Assembly: GCA_024362935.1 (NCBI GenBank)
Contig: JANCRA010000040.1
Coordinates: 4,216,001-4,280,000, forward strand
Origin: Setophaga petechia
Lineage: Eukaryota > Chordata > Aves > Passeriformes > Parulidae
Direction of reading: 5' to 3'
DNA length: 64,000 nt
Shown: in pieces, positions 37,214 to 48,417 of the stretch
Numbering within the stretch: the stretch's first letter is position 1
How the letters are laid out: the number at the start of each line of letters is the position of its first letter
The notes under the pieces: model-generated
The model's input: only the letters and a program-made list of their open reading frames with translations
Databases searched by the model: none
Told to the model about the DNA's origin: nothing
Program-made: the position numbers and the translations under genes

Positions 37214-38554
37214 GATTGAAAAATCAAATGGGAAGCAGAAGCAAAAATTTTCTCCATATAAGACAAAGTCAAAATGAATCCATTCTAGGAATAAAACAGC
37301 CCAAAGTTAATAAATAGCAAGTCTTTCTTATTCCATACCAATAATATTAAAAGCTTGTTTTAATTAATCTCATCATATAATTAAATATTTGGGGCCATTA
37401 ATTAAATTCTAATTACACGTAAGATAAAGAAAAACTTACATATAATTGCTTTATAAACTCTATGTGCCTTGTTCAGAGTTATTATCAAGGTACCATAAAG
37501 AACACAAGAATATAAAATAAATATATCTAAAAGCATTTAAAAGATCATTTTTTCAAGGCATATTAGCCATCAAATGTCACCCCAATTTAAAACAATTATA
37601 TTATTTTCAGTATACTTTCTCTAAAATTTATAATGTCTGTGTTTACACATATGTTCTTGTGATTATGCACTTTTGTATATTATGTAGTTGAAAGGATTTT
37701 TTTTTCTGTCATTAAATTTTTCTTTTATCCTAGACAGACTAGAACTTGTACTTTTATACAACTTAAAAATGGGTGGGAGAAAAGGTTTGATTTATATATA
37801 AAAGAAAAATCAACCATGCATTTTTCCTTGTTACTATTTCATCATTATTTGATGCAACATTTTTATGGTAGCAGTATCAAAAGCCATAATTGGGAAGTCC
37901 TCCTTATTATGCTTCCAAGAATGTTACTTAATGGGCAACATCAACTTCATTATTCAAATCACAAAGTGGTTGTATTTGCATAGGCTTATTTTTACTATGT
38001 AAACTGGTTTTGTGTTGAGATAGTTTCAAAGATATCAGTTTTGTCATAGGAATCCCTGAGAGCACAAGATTTAGATTTGATATACAGGGAAAAATACAAA
38101 TAAGCAAAAGACTCATGGGAGAGTTGTCATACATCAGAATATTTCTGAATTTCCTTTTTGAAAATTTATGCAGATATCTGCATACATTTTATCTGCATGG
38201 CAAGAAGAAATATAACTTTTAAGAAGTATTATTAGGGAGGAAAATATTTAATTATATCTTTCTAAGGAGTTTATCTCTTATTATGGCAGTTACCTGACAT
38301 AATTTATCACATACTAAGTACTGGAGGACTACCTGGGTACTATTGAGGAGTTTCCAATGTTTTTTTAGATCAGTGTCTGTGATAATGCAAAATAAAATTC
38401 CTAACTAGGCTATCCAGAATAGATAATTTGTTTAATTAATTTTGTGTTTCTTTATAAGTAAATTATTTTCTAACATAGCATCCATTGTTCTACTGCAGCA
38501 AATAACTTGAAAACACAGACACAATACAAATTCAATTTCACTCAAGATATAAAA

Positions 38555-39195
38555 CGTTAGATATTTTCTGCTGCAGCAGGACCAACTGGATCTGCTTGCC
38601 TGGGACCATATACTGGAGGCTTTGAATATCCCACAGCTGGGAGACTCTATCATCTTCGTGGTTTTCCTGTGCAAGTGTTCAGCCACTCTCACAATAAAAA
38701 AAAAGTGTTTCTTGATGCTCCAAAGGAAACTTCTCTATCTCAGCTTGTGGCACATTGCCTCTATCACTCAGCACAACTAGAGTGGCTCTCTTTAAAGGCT
38801 TCATCCTCTTTGCATCCCCTTTTCAGGTATTAATACAGGTCTCTCAGCCTTTTTTAAATGGGAGAGATGCCCCAGAAACTTCCTTATTTTTCATAGTTCC
38901 TTGCAGAATTGTCTCCAGTCTGTCCATGTCTCTCTTGAGAAACCCAGAGCTGGGCACAGTCCTTCAGCTGTGGCCTCCCTAGTGCTGAGCAGAGGGGAAG
39001 GATCACTTTCCTCTACATGCTGGCTAGGCTTTGCCTACTTGCAGCCCAGGATACCACTGACCTTCTTCATGGCCAGGGCTGCTGCTGGCTCATGTTCAAT
39101 CTGGTGTCCACCTGGATGCCCAGGTCCTTTTCTTCCAAGCTGCTTTTCAGCTGGCTAGCCACCAGCATAAGGGGCTATGCTATCATAATTGAAAG
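38555..39195 (-). mobile_element. CR1 LINE, minus strand (~0.64 kb, diverged)
   Basis: The antisense 3'-UTR begins with a degenerate 'CTGCTGCAGCAGG...' segment. It is followed by GGCTTTGAATATCCC, GTGTTCAGCCACTCTCACAA and ATTGCCTCTATCACTCAGCA, then the reverse-transcriptase C-terminal part read backwards (GTGCTGAGCAGAGGGGAAGG; AGCCCAGGATACCACTGACC; GTGTCCACCTGGATGCCCAG). The divergence and the Y/F-like 3'-UTR wording suggest an older subfamily than the copies at 17788 and 32388. Internal deletions (for example near 38845) shorten it. No open frame of note remains. The 3'-most tail is missing or unrecognisable. Confidence 0.88.
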
Positions 39196-39554
39196 TCTAG
39201 AGTTCCCAGACCTTTTGCAAATTCAGTAAGAACATGCAGATAGATATTAAAATTTAATCATAGAGTATGCACATGTGTACAGAATACTTTGCTTTCAAAG
39301 ATCAAAAGCATCAGTGTTTTGTGTAATGGGATTTAATATAGGGCTGAAAGGAGTTTTTCACTGTAGTATTAATATTAAAGTGTCTACCCTAATTCTACTG
39401 CACATATCTACTTTTTTCTAATTTTCATCAAAACCCACAGACAATATATATTTCTAGTATATTGTAGAGCGCTTTTATTCCACCTGAACAGTGCAAATTC
39501 CTGTATATCACAACAGCTAATAAACACTTTTGCTGAAAAATCCATGGCAGTAAG
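39196..39554. other. Short AT-rich non-coding gap between two CR1 pieces
   Basis: Nothing recognised. The two flanking CR1 fragments have opposite orientation and are separate insertions. Confidence 0.5.
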
Positions 39555-39630
39555 ACAATCCCTGAAGGATGTTGTACTTGATAATTCTTATGGGTCCTTT
39601 CCACCCTGTAAGATTCTGTGATTCTATGAT
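39555..39630 (+). mobile_element. CR1 LINE terminal scrap, plus strand
   Basis: Only the last ~75 bp of a CR1 are visible: a 'CTTGATAATTCTTATGGGTCC' like segment (39580-39600) and then TTTCCACCCTGTAAG, ending in the classic ATTCTGTGATTCTATGA tail. It is very short and non-coding. Confidence 0.75.
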
Positions 39631-40632
39631 ATAGTATATTGTGAATACTAAAACCTTACCAAAACTCTTATAGTCTAATCCTATCTGACTGGGACATCCT
39701 TTTGCATTATGTGTTAGTGTAGAATCCTTTCTGGGTGTTCCAGGTTTTTGGTTTTCACTCCTGGTGGCTATTCATCAACTGAAAATCAAGCAAGGCTGAT
39801 ATTGGATAATTCTTCTTAATAATTTCTCCAGCATTATCTGTGACCATTGCTTCTCTTGTTTTGCTTATGTCAGCTTCCTTAGTGAACTTTAGAGAGGAGA
39901 AAGCATCCTGGAAAATTTTAGTAGACATAGCTCAAGCACGGCAAGACAAATACAGTGGCACTGGAACCAGTGCTATAGCACTGAATGTCAGACTGTGACA
40001 GGGAGAGGATTGTTAAATCTGCAGCCAGTGTGATATGGTTGATGAGCCAGAGTAAAAGTGAATTAAGTGTCTGTTTACTCAGAATTAGTCTGCTCTAATG
40101 TTTCCCTGAGACATGTACATACACACATACACGTCTTTCATTCCAGGAAATCCTCTAGTAGCTAAGTTATTGACTGATCATCACTGTACTAAAAGCTGAG
40201 CATTTTTACATTTAAGATGTACTAGTAAGTGCAAAGTGTTCCTATTAATAATTGAAGCTAAACCATACTTGTTAAAATAAATGAATGAAGTACAATTCAC
40301 ACTGTCTTACTCTGGTATTATTGTGTGTGTTTACTTCATTTCTGTTTTAGAAGCATGACTAATCTGTCTGTGGTTTAAGGGAATGAACAAAAATGTCTGT
40401 TACATGACTCCAGAAGTTACTAGTTTTGCAGCCAGCAACTTATGTATCAATTCCAAAAATAAAAAAATCATGAAGAGAAAATCTACATTTTTGCATATAT
40501 TATTATAAGTGTTTGGTTCAGGCCTTTGGTCATCTAAAATAATTACCAGATATAAGAATGTTTTTTCCTGAAGGCACTCTCTGCATTTGGTACTCATATG
40601 GGTTTAAAAGTAAAACAATAGGTCCATTGCTG
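39631..40632. other. Unique non-coding DNA left of the 283-bp duplication
   Basis: No gene or known repeat recognised. Its last bases (40627-40632) form the outer part of a 10-bp hairpin (TTGCTGTAAA / TTTACAGCAA) that is cut by the left edge of the duplicated segment. Confidence 0.55.
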
Positions 40633-40915
40633 TAAATTCCATTTTACAGCAAAACTTTTTAAATCTGGAGTAACTCCAGTAAGCTCAGTTGGCCTAGAAA
40701 TTGCCTTAGCATTGTCATTTTGCTAATTACATCCTGGGATAAAACACTTTCCATCCGATCAGTAGACTGTTAGCAGATGATCCAGACACTGAATCTTGGA
40801 GTTTCAAGTCTCTTGGGTCTGTGAAGGCAACTGATGCTCTACTTCAAGCTCAATACTTTTAAAGGGAAGAATTTCTGTTTAACTCCCTGTATTCCTTGGT
40901 ACAATTACTGCACTA
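40633..40915. repeat. 283-bp duplicated segment, copy 1
   Basis: This segment is present again in direct orientation at 42126-42408 with exactly the same length and three substitutions (40655 C/A, 40708 A/C, 40897 T/C; copy 1/copy 2), i.e. 98.9% identity. It begins TAAATTCCATTTTACAGC and ends CAATTACTGCACTA. It has no terminal inverted repeats, no TG...CA ends and no open frame of note. Near its left end AAATCTGGAGTAACTCCAGT resembles a palindromic motif found in old amniote interspersed repeats; this is from memory and unchecked. In copy 1 the left edge falls inside a 10-bp hairpin arm that is incomplete at copy 2, which hints that copy 1 is the source. Confidence 0.97.
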
Positions 40916-42125
40916 TCCATCAGTATCTCTTTTGGCTAATTATGTGTTCACAGACATGAAAAACGAGGCAAGGAGTGAGTGGGCAAATTATTCAAATAAG
41001 TAACAGCCTGTAGAAAAAAAAGAATTGAGCCCAGACTGCTCTGATTTCTGCAGGTATCTCCCTTACTCCTTCTCTATTAAAAACTGGTGTTCAGCAATGG
41101 AGGAAGTTGGAAGATATGTTTATTATGGAACTGTATTAAATGGCACTGTCTTAAAACTACTTAAAGTTTTCATCACAGTGTCATTCTGAAGTTTTGTAAT
41201 CTTTAAAAATGGTATCTGATATGTTGGGGATCTTGATGCAATTTTAGACTCAACTGTAAACTAAAAAGAAAATTACCATTTACAAACAGTACACTCTTGA
41301 ATGAGTATTGCCATGTTTAATAGTAAAATGGTAAATTTCATACCATCAATTTAAAATAATGATGATAGCAGACATTTAAAATCACGTTCCTTATATGTGT
41401 TTTGTTCTGTTTCAACCACATGGGATATTTTTTTGCTCCTGGAGTTATTTTTTTCTGCTTAAAATATATCCTAATATTTTACTTTGATGATCTTTTCATT
41501 GTGCTCGCTGACTTGAACAGTCTCCATTCTGACTCTCTTGTCATAGTAGAGTCTGTGATTTATCTGTTTTCATATCCCTAAAGATACAGCCTTAACTGAG
41601 TGGTCTCTTGCATAATCAGTCTGGCTTGGAGTTCACTAAATGTAATCTTACACTGTGTATCTCAATTAATCTTGCAGACTGTGGCTAATCACATCCCCAC
41701 CGGGCAGGCTCACATATCTCACCAAGCTGGATTATTAAAATCCATATTTCACGTTAACAGCCATGTGTGTGAGATTAGTTTCTAAGTAGTAATGCACCTG
41801 CTATAAATACCTCATATCTGGTATGTTCTGAAATACTGCTGCTGTCATCGATGAAAAAGCATGATGCGCATTCAAAACTAGTTTATGTTTCTTTTTTATG
41901 GCAAGTGATTTTTTTCTTGATTCCTTTGCTTTGTTCTGATATATCTAAAAATCTATACAACACAGACTGTAATGAAGACAGAACCTGGGAAAGATATATT
42001 CTGGAAGGTCAGATAGAAGAATATTATTATATTAACTTCATTCATTTTTTATCTTTTCACGTAAAAGCTTAACTGAGAAAACCTGAATTAATTTAGGTTC
42101 ATACCATTAGACATACCTTAAGAGC
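40916..42125. other. 1210-bp spacer between duplicated segments
   Basis: Unique AT-rich DNA with no coding remnant, no primer-binding site and no polypurine tract. It is therefore unlikely to be the internal part of an LTR element flanked by the 283-bp repeats. Open frames at 41600-41785 and 41851-42072 have no recognisable domain. Confidence 0.6.
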
Positions 42126-42408
42126 TAAATTCCATTTTACAGCAAAAATTTTTAAATCTGGAGTAACTCCAGTAAGCTCAGTTGGCCTAGAAATTGCCTT
42201 CGCATTGTCATTTTGCTAATTACATCCTGGGATAAAACACTTTCCATCCGATCAGTAGACTGTTAGCAGATGATCCAGACACTGAATCTTGGAGTTTCAA
42301 GTCTCTTGGGTCTGTGAAGGCAACTGATGCTCTACTTCAAGCTCAATACTTTTAAAGGGAAGAATTTCTGTTTAACTCCCTGTATTCCTCGGTACAATTA
42401 CTGCACTA
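42126..42408. repeat. 283-bp duplicated segment, copy 2
   Basis: Direct copy of 40633-40915 (offset 1493 bp, three substitutions, no gaps). At two of the three differing sites this copy has CG where copy 1 has AG or TG. The TG could be decay of a methylated CG in copy 1. Flanking sequences on both sides differ fully from those of copy 1, and no target-site duplication is seen. Confidence 0.97.
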
Positions 42409-45400
42409 ATGCCTGGGATTTGCAGAAAAGACCAAGTAGACTTTTCTTTTCTCCGAATTTTGCTTAAAAAATATCTTTGGTTTAAGGGGACATAAGAAGA
42501 TTTAAAGCTACAAGTAAATAGGCTTTGCACAGAATTTCTGAATGTGATGATGCTTTACTTAAAGGAAATAAAATACATTAGCATGTTTATTATTTTCCTA
42601 ATGTATTGCTCCTTAATTTAACTTCTCATTCCTATGGGAGTGTGTCAAGGTCTCTCTGCATTCAGGCAAGTAGTGTTTGTCTCACAGCTGTCTGGCAGAG
42701 ACATCCCTGGCTGACTCTTGGGATTGATGGGCACCATCCCTGCCCTTTCACAACTTTCCAGGCTTCCTGTCAGGTGAATGCTTGAAAAGCCTCTGCTTGA
42801 AGCTCACAGATTCTTGACAGACAAAACTGCTGTTCTGGTGATTTACAGCCTGATCGCTCCATTTTTTCTAATGAGCAAAAGCTGGTTTAGAGCAGCTACA
42901 TTTCACTGGCATGTTCATTGATCAGTGTTGATGTATAGTCCTTGGAATTTTACTGCCTGGAGGAGGTAGGGAGGCAGTGGAGAAGGAGAGGAGCTAGATA
43001 ATCCAATCATAATCTGGAGTCTTGCTCAGGACCATCTAATAAAATCATAAGTTTACCAAAATATGGCAGGCTGTATCAGTAGACTCTTCAAACCAAATTT
43101 ATGCAGTATTTTCCTGTAAGAATCTCTCATTCAAATGTAGATGTAAACTGACAAAAAATATAGTCTAAAGGTTTCTGTTTACAGGGCTTTCAGGTCTATC
43201 TGTTACTAAATAACCATGCTAAAAGAACTTTTATGTTAAGATATTAAAATTATGATGAGAATGAGATTATTGGAAGACAGTGGAAAAATAAATGATTGTT
43301 TAAAAATTCAGTACCAGTTGATGATCATGCATAAATTCAGCAGCATAACTTCAAAGGCATAGTTCAAATATGGTGGACATAAGAAAAATGGTGGATGTAA
43401 AGGAAAAGATATTGGAAAATGACAGTCACTTATGAATTATACATGCACTAGTCAGAAAAAGCAGCTGATTGTGCCTTATACTACATATGTCACAGTTACA
43501 ATTTTGAAGTTTCATTTCATAGTGTGTGTTCCCTGTTATACTGACTTTTGTGTAAGAGTCGTGGTCCATTTTTAAACTTTTCTAAACACTTCTATTTTTA
43601 AATTGCAAGTCCATCACAAGCTGAAAGACTTACTTGGATTTATTGTTACTTATTTTTTGAAAACCTTCATAGGTTTCATGAAGTCATATCAGTCACAAAT
43701 TGCTGCTAATGTTTTGAAGCACATGACAGAAAGTGGCAAAATGCTCCAAGACAAATCAGACACCATGCTTCTGGGTAACTGCTGAACACCCTTCAGAGAC
43801 ACACAAACAAGAATAAAAAATATGCTTCAAGTCCTGAGGCTAAATGCTTTACCTAAGAAGTGCATTAATCCCCTGGAGAAGCACTGCTTTGAGAGTTTAA
43901 TTTCTTGTAGACAATAGAAGTAAGTAAGCAAGAAGTAAGGAAAACGAAAACCAGTAAAAGCAATCCAACCTTACGCATCCACTGACATAAAATACCAGAA
44001 GGGTATAATATTGTCAATAATACAGCAGTTCCTAGGAGCCTGTTGTGCTGGGCATTTTACAAATTCAGAGCAAGTAACTCCTACAAAGAATTTATCATCC
44101 CGAAGTCTGTAGTCAGCAGGAGAGCAGACCAACTGCCTAACGCAACTGAGAATGATAACAACATAGGGCTTTCAGATCTGGACATAAGTAACCACATATT
44201 TATAATTTTTACACAAATTATTCTGAAATACAGATTTTATGTGCCTCCTATCCAGCTACTCAGGTTCTTCCATTTCTTTATAATATATCTGTCAAGTTAT
44301 TATTTGATTACTTTTCGGTATTAAAAACCTGAAATACACAGTGGTGGTGTTACTAGCTGTTAGGTCTCTGATCAGTGCTGGATTTCAGATGGAACAGGTC
44401 ACAGCAAAGTAACTGACCACCCCAACAAAATGGGTGCATGTGGTGATATTTGCATAAAGAGCTGGACTGGTATTGGGACTAAACATGTTTTTAGTCTTAA
44501 CAGTCATTCATGACTATATTCAATTGCACATAAAGGTGATCTTGTTTCCTTCTCTACAGTTTTTGGCTGTTTGGTTGCAGAGAGCTGACCATGAAATTCC
44601 TTTTCTGGGTTTGATACCCATCTACCTGCAGAGCATGAAAATTATGTTATTAGTGTAAAATCAGTGTTAACCACTGTTTGAAGCAGGGAAAAATAGTACT
44701 TTAAAGTTTCAAGTTTGGAAACATTTTAATTATTAAAAGTCTTTTTCATACATTGACTGCTTTAATTTGCATTAAATATGTGAAGACTTCTAGCATTTTC
44801 TTCAATGTACTGCATTCATTTGCTTCAAATTACATATAAGGCAACTTAACAGAACTAAACAATCTGTAGAACAGTGTAAATTTCTAAATATATGCTATTT
44901 AATTGTTAAGAAAGCAGTGTTCAGCATAAGAGGAGATACTAGTGCCTGAGGAAGAAAGAGGTAAATTTGAAGACAGTTTCTTCACCAGCAAAATGTTTTT
45001 ACCCACAACACCTTCTGAATGCCTTATAAGCCACTTCCAAGTAAGTTTCCCCTTGCACTTTCAAAATATAGATTGTCTAGCTTTAGCTGGAGATAGAGAA
45101 AAGAGGATTAGATGTGCTAAAAGTTTGCAGCAAGGAAGGAGAAAGAAATGTTAGGGTAAACCCCAAAACCACCTACAGCATTCTCAAAAACTGCCACCCA
45201 AATCTGTACAGAATAATGGACTTCCATCATCAGGGAGCTTGGAGAGAGAATACAGGAGTGTTACATTTTGCTTTTAACTGTTAATTTCTGTGAGGAAAAT
45301 TAAGTGAATGTGAGAAAACACAAATAAATTCAGTTTCTTGAATAAGTGAATAAGCTGGTTTTGAAAAGAATCTAGACTTCTGCAATTCCACATTAATGCC

Positions 45401-46447
45401 TTTACCCAGAAGCTTTCTTATTTTCTCTCCTCTGCCTGAAGAATTCTCAATTAATTAGCTAGAGAAGATTTGATCAGAAAACCTGAGGGAACCAGTACTG
45501 AGAGCAATGTGTGCTTCATGTATAGGTGGTCTGGCCAAACAGGAGGATCAATATCTGTACTTGAATCTCAATCAGAAATTCAGGAAATTTGAAACTATTC
45601 ATCTTATTCACAGGAAGCTTTGCCTTCTCTTCAAATCCAGAATACTGCCTGCCTAAAATTTTTTATCAAAGCATGCCAGTAGCTCTGTCTTTTTCTTTAC
45701 ATCACTACTTTATAAAAGATAATGCAGATTTTTCTGGAAACAGGCTGGTTTTTTTTCGATGTCAGCCTACTAACCACTAGTACTGTTCAAAAAGCTGAGT
45801 CCACAGAACACACACCTGCATGATTTCTGATCTTGATTTGCTGTGCCAGTTGTTCTCTTGTCTTGGGATTAAAATATCCAATAGTATGTTATTTTAATAA
45901 AAGCTGAGGTGACAAAGTGAGCACCTGTGTTTTTGTTCACCCCACCTGCTTGCCCTGGGACTCTGCTGTCATATCTCACTGCAACAGCAAAACCCATGTG
46001 GCCACCATTACTGAAAGTACTGTCTACTCTACACAGGTGTAAACGTTATTCTTTACTTGAGAAGAAAAAATATTCAAAAACGTTGAATCCAGACATCTGC
46101 TTTTACAAATTGCTTTTGTATTCTAAACAATTTTGTGCTTGATCTTCCTCTGTTAGGTCAAGAAAGGATAACCTACTGACGTAAATGAGGATAAATCCTG
46201 TTAATATCAGAAGAAATATCAGACAATCTTTAAGGAAAAAAAAAATACCCCCTCCCAGTCCTTATAGAAAATAGAATAATTATTTTCTCCAGCACCATTA
46301 AGAACTTGATTATTTGAAATACAAGTTATAACAACTGCTTAAGAAATGTCCATATGTAATTTTATCAATGGCTGTAAATGAATGTGAACAGAAAGCAGCT
46401 TTAGTTAAAAGCATGACTGGTGCTGAAAACAGTAGAGTTAAATATCA
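42409..46447. other. Unique non-coding DNA
   Basis: No gene recognised over about 4 kb. The part at 42640-42880 is more GC-rich than average but has no clear splice sites or long frame. The frame at 44043-44324 (93 codons) has no domain I know. Confidence 0.55.
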
Positions 46448-47075
46448 TAAGAGAATCACAGGGTCATGCCATCATCAAGACATCCTGAGAGAACTCAGGA
46501 AGTGTCCATTGCAACCACCTGCTCAGAGCAGTGTCAGCTCGAGGGACAAACCAGATTACATTTTATCTAGTCAGGTCTTCACAACCTTCAGTGATAGTGA
46601 CTCCACAGGATTTTTGTCTAAGCTGTCTCACTGCTGGACCTTCCTTACCAGGTAGAAATTGCTCCCTATATCCAGTCTGAACTTCTGTCTTATCAATCTG
46701 TGCCCACTTTATTTCACCCTCCCACCCAACCCTCTGTGAAAAGTGCAGGCTCCATCTCCCCTGGAACCTCCCACAGCCACTTGAGGTCCTGTTGGGTCAT
46801 CCCAGAGCCATCTCTGCTCCAGGTTGTACAAGCCCAGCTATCCCAGTTTTAGCTGGTTAATGTCTTTCTTATACATGAGGCTACAAAATCAGACACAGTT
46901 TCTAGATGGATTGCTACAAATGCCAAGTAGAGGGGGAAAATCACTTTCCTGGATCTTGTGGCTCTGCCCCTTATATTATAGCCCATTTTGCTTCAGTCAT
47001 TTTTGCTGCCAAGGCTCTGTGAGGGCTCATAGTTACCTGAAAACTGCTCCCCACCCTGCACCTCTTTTGTAACCA
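46448..47075 (-). mobile_element. Old CR1 LINE, minus strand (~0.63 kb)
   Basis: Diverged antisense CR1. GAGAATCACAGGGTCAT at the left edge is followed by ACCACCTGCTCAGAGCAGTG and GTCAGCTCGAGGGACAA, a 'TTCAGTGATAGTGACTCCAC' stretch, and then TGTGCCCACTTTATTTCACC. The order of these blocks fits the 3'-UTR and the C-terminal coding end of an early CR1 subfamily. CAAGTAGAGGGGGAAAATCA and GCCAAGGCTCTGTGAGGG mark the coding end at the right. Heavy substitution and gaps mean no translatable frame; the 95- and 82-codon plus-strand frames here are antisense noise. Confidence 0.85.
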
Positions 47076-47827
47076 AGATAAATCAGTAAAAAGAAAAATC
47101 CAAAAGCTGACTATTTTTGTCTTCACTTTGAATAAGTAAAGGCATGCAAGTTCAAATAGTAGATTACAAGGACAGTCTTAATTTAAAAAGGCAAAAACCA
47201 CAATGGATTTTTCTAAGAATTGCAATAAAAATATATTGTCTTGCTATTTGTGGAGCAGTTGTAATCCCTGACTCTTCTCTAACACCATTAAACTTAAATG
47301 TTAGTCTTGCAATTATGCACACTAACAGCATAAGAGAGCCTGCAGACACGGAATTACGTGACTCAATTTAATACATGATTGCTGAAGCATGTAAAAGTGT
47401 GTGTGGATTTAGCCCAATAGGATCTAAATGCTTTGGACACATGGGAAGGGAAAAAATAGTTAATTTCAGCAAACTTTTATAGAGCTAAACGTACAAAGGT
47501 GTCATCCATGTCCATGCCATCCTACATCATCCTTCCTGCACTCCAACTTCACAGGCTTCTGTCATTTCTGCTGTCAGAAGTGGAACAGAGCTGACATCTT
47601 TTCTCTCCATGTTACCATTGCTATTCAGAACAATATTAATCCCTAAACTAACCTTTGAATTTTGTATACTTGAAGTATAAGCTGCTCCAGAAAAGTACAC
47701 CAATAGGATGCATGTGACCTGTGATTCAGCAGAACCTCTCAGGACACCTTGGCTGTGACCAAGTGTACCACAGCTGTTTAGCAACATCATTATTTCGGAG
47801 GGATTGTGGTTTCAGTTAACTAAAGGA
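47076..47827. other. Unique non-coding DNA upstream of second LTR
   Basis: No gene or repeat recognised. Overlapping opposite frames at 47144-47371 and 47164-47349 are chance. Confidence 0.55.
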
Positions 47828-48417
47828 TGTGGGAACCCAGGGCACCGGGAATATTTCCCTGCCTGTTCTGGGGTGCCCTCACCTCCAGGGGAGCACTGAC
47901 TTTGATCCTTTTTCATGGAGAAAGTTTCCTAGACTTCAAGATAGACTAGAATCCACAAAAGTATGAAATAGATTACAGAGAGTGGTGTAGGTGTATCACT
48001 TGGTGAGAAATTTAGGGTTTGGGATTTTTAGTATGTTGTGGATGGAAGCAAGATGGAGGGCACAGGGTGTCACCCTGGGTTTGTTCCTCATGCTTCTTCT
48101 TCCTTCTTCTTCATGAGTGTGGATGGCATTTTGTTATTGAGCAGAAAAGTCCACGTTGAGGACTCTTTGGTATCAGTTATTGGGTTAAAAGGGAAAATAA
48201 TCTAGGTGTCAGTTCTTAATTGGATAATTTAGTCTTAAAAGGCCTTGTAATAATAGATAGTTAGCCATTTGGTGCCTTCTAATGAAAAGCTGCCAAACTC
48301 ACAGTGATGAGACTGTTTTACTGATAAGAAATAATAAACACCTGAGTCCGAACACGAATTACTGTCTCAAGTGCCATCAGTCCAGACCCAGAGAAACCAA
48401 CACCTGGTACCACCACA
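47828..48417 (+). mobile_element. Second solo-type LTR (songbird ERV style)
   Basis: An LTR-like unit of about 590 bp from TGTGGGAACCCAGGG to a CCACA end. U3 carries GGGGTGCCCTCACCTCCAGG, GAGAAAGTTTCCTAGACTTC and GTATGTTGTGGATGGAAGCA, followed by a CT-rich stretch. The TATA position reads CTTAAAA (48234-48240), a weakened box. AATAAA lies at 48333-48338, followed by a plausible R/U5. The U3 middle aligns by eye with the LTR at 12930-13640, so they belong to related families. No retroviral genes flank it. Ends fit the TG...CA rule, but I could not find a matching 5-bp target duplication, so edges are provisional. Confidence 0.8.
48333..48338 (+). terminator. LTR poly(A) signal
   Basis: AATAAA sits about 95 bp after the degenerate TATA box of the second LTR, the same spacing as in the first LTR. 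Confidence 0.65.

Larger units (their letters stand above)
33286..38554. other. Mostly unique AT-rich DNA with one GC-richer patch
   Basis: About 5.3 kb without a confirmed gene. The patch at 34200-34540 is richer in G and C and holds a 77-nt hairpin and a possible exon, listed separately. Elsewhere there are an A/T-rich run at 34581-34633, a decayed A/T tandem stretch at 37158-37213, and a cluster of TAATTA-type sites near 37359-37420. No ORF resembles a known protein. Confidence 0.55.

Noticed and set aside
40633..42408. The 283-bp repeats as LTRs of one retroelement
   Set aside because: No TG...CA ends, TATA/AATAAA layout, primer-binding site, polypurine tract, coding remnant or target duplication.
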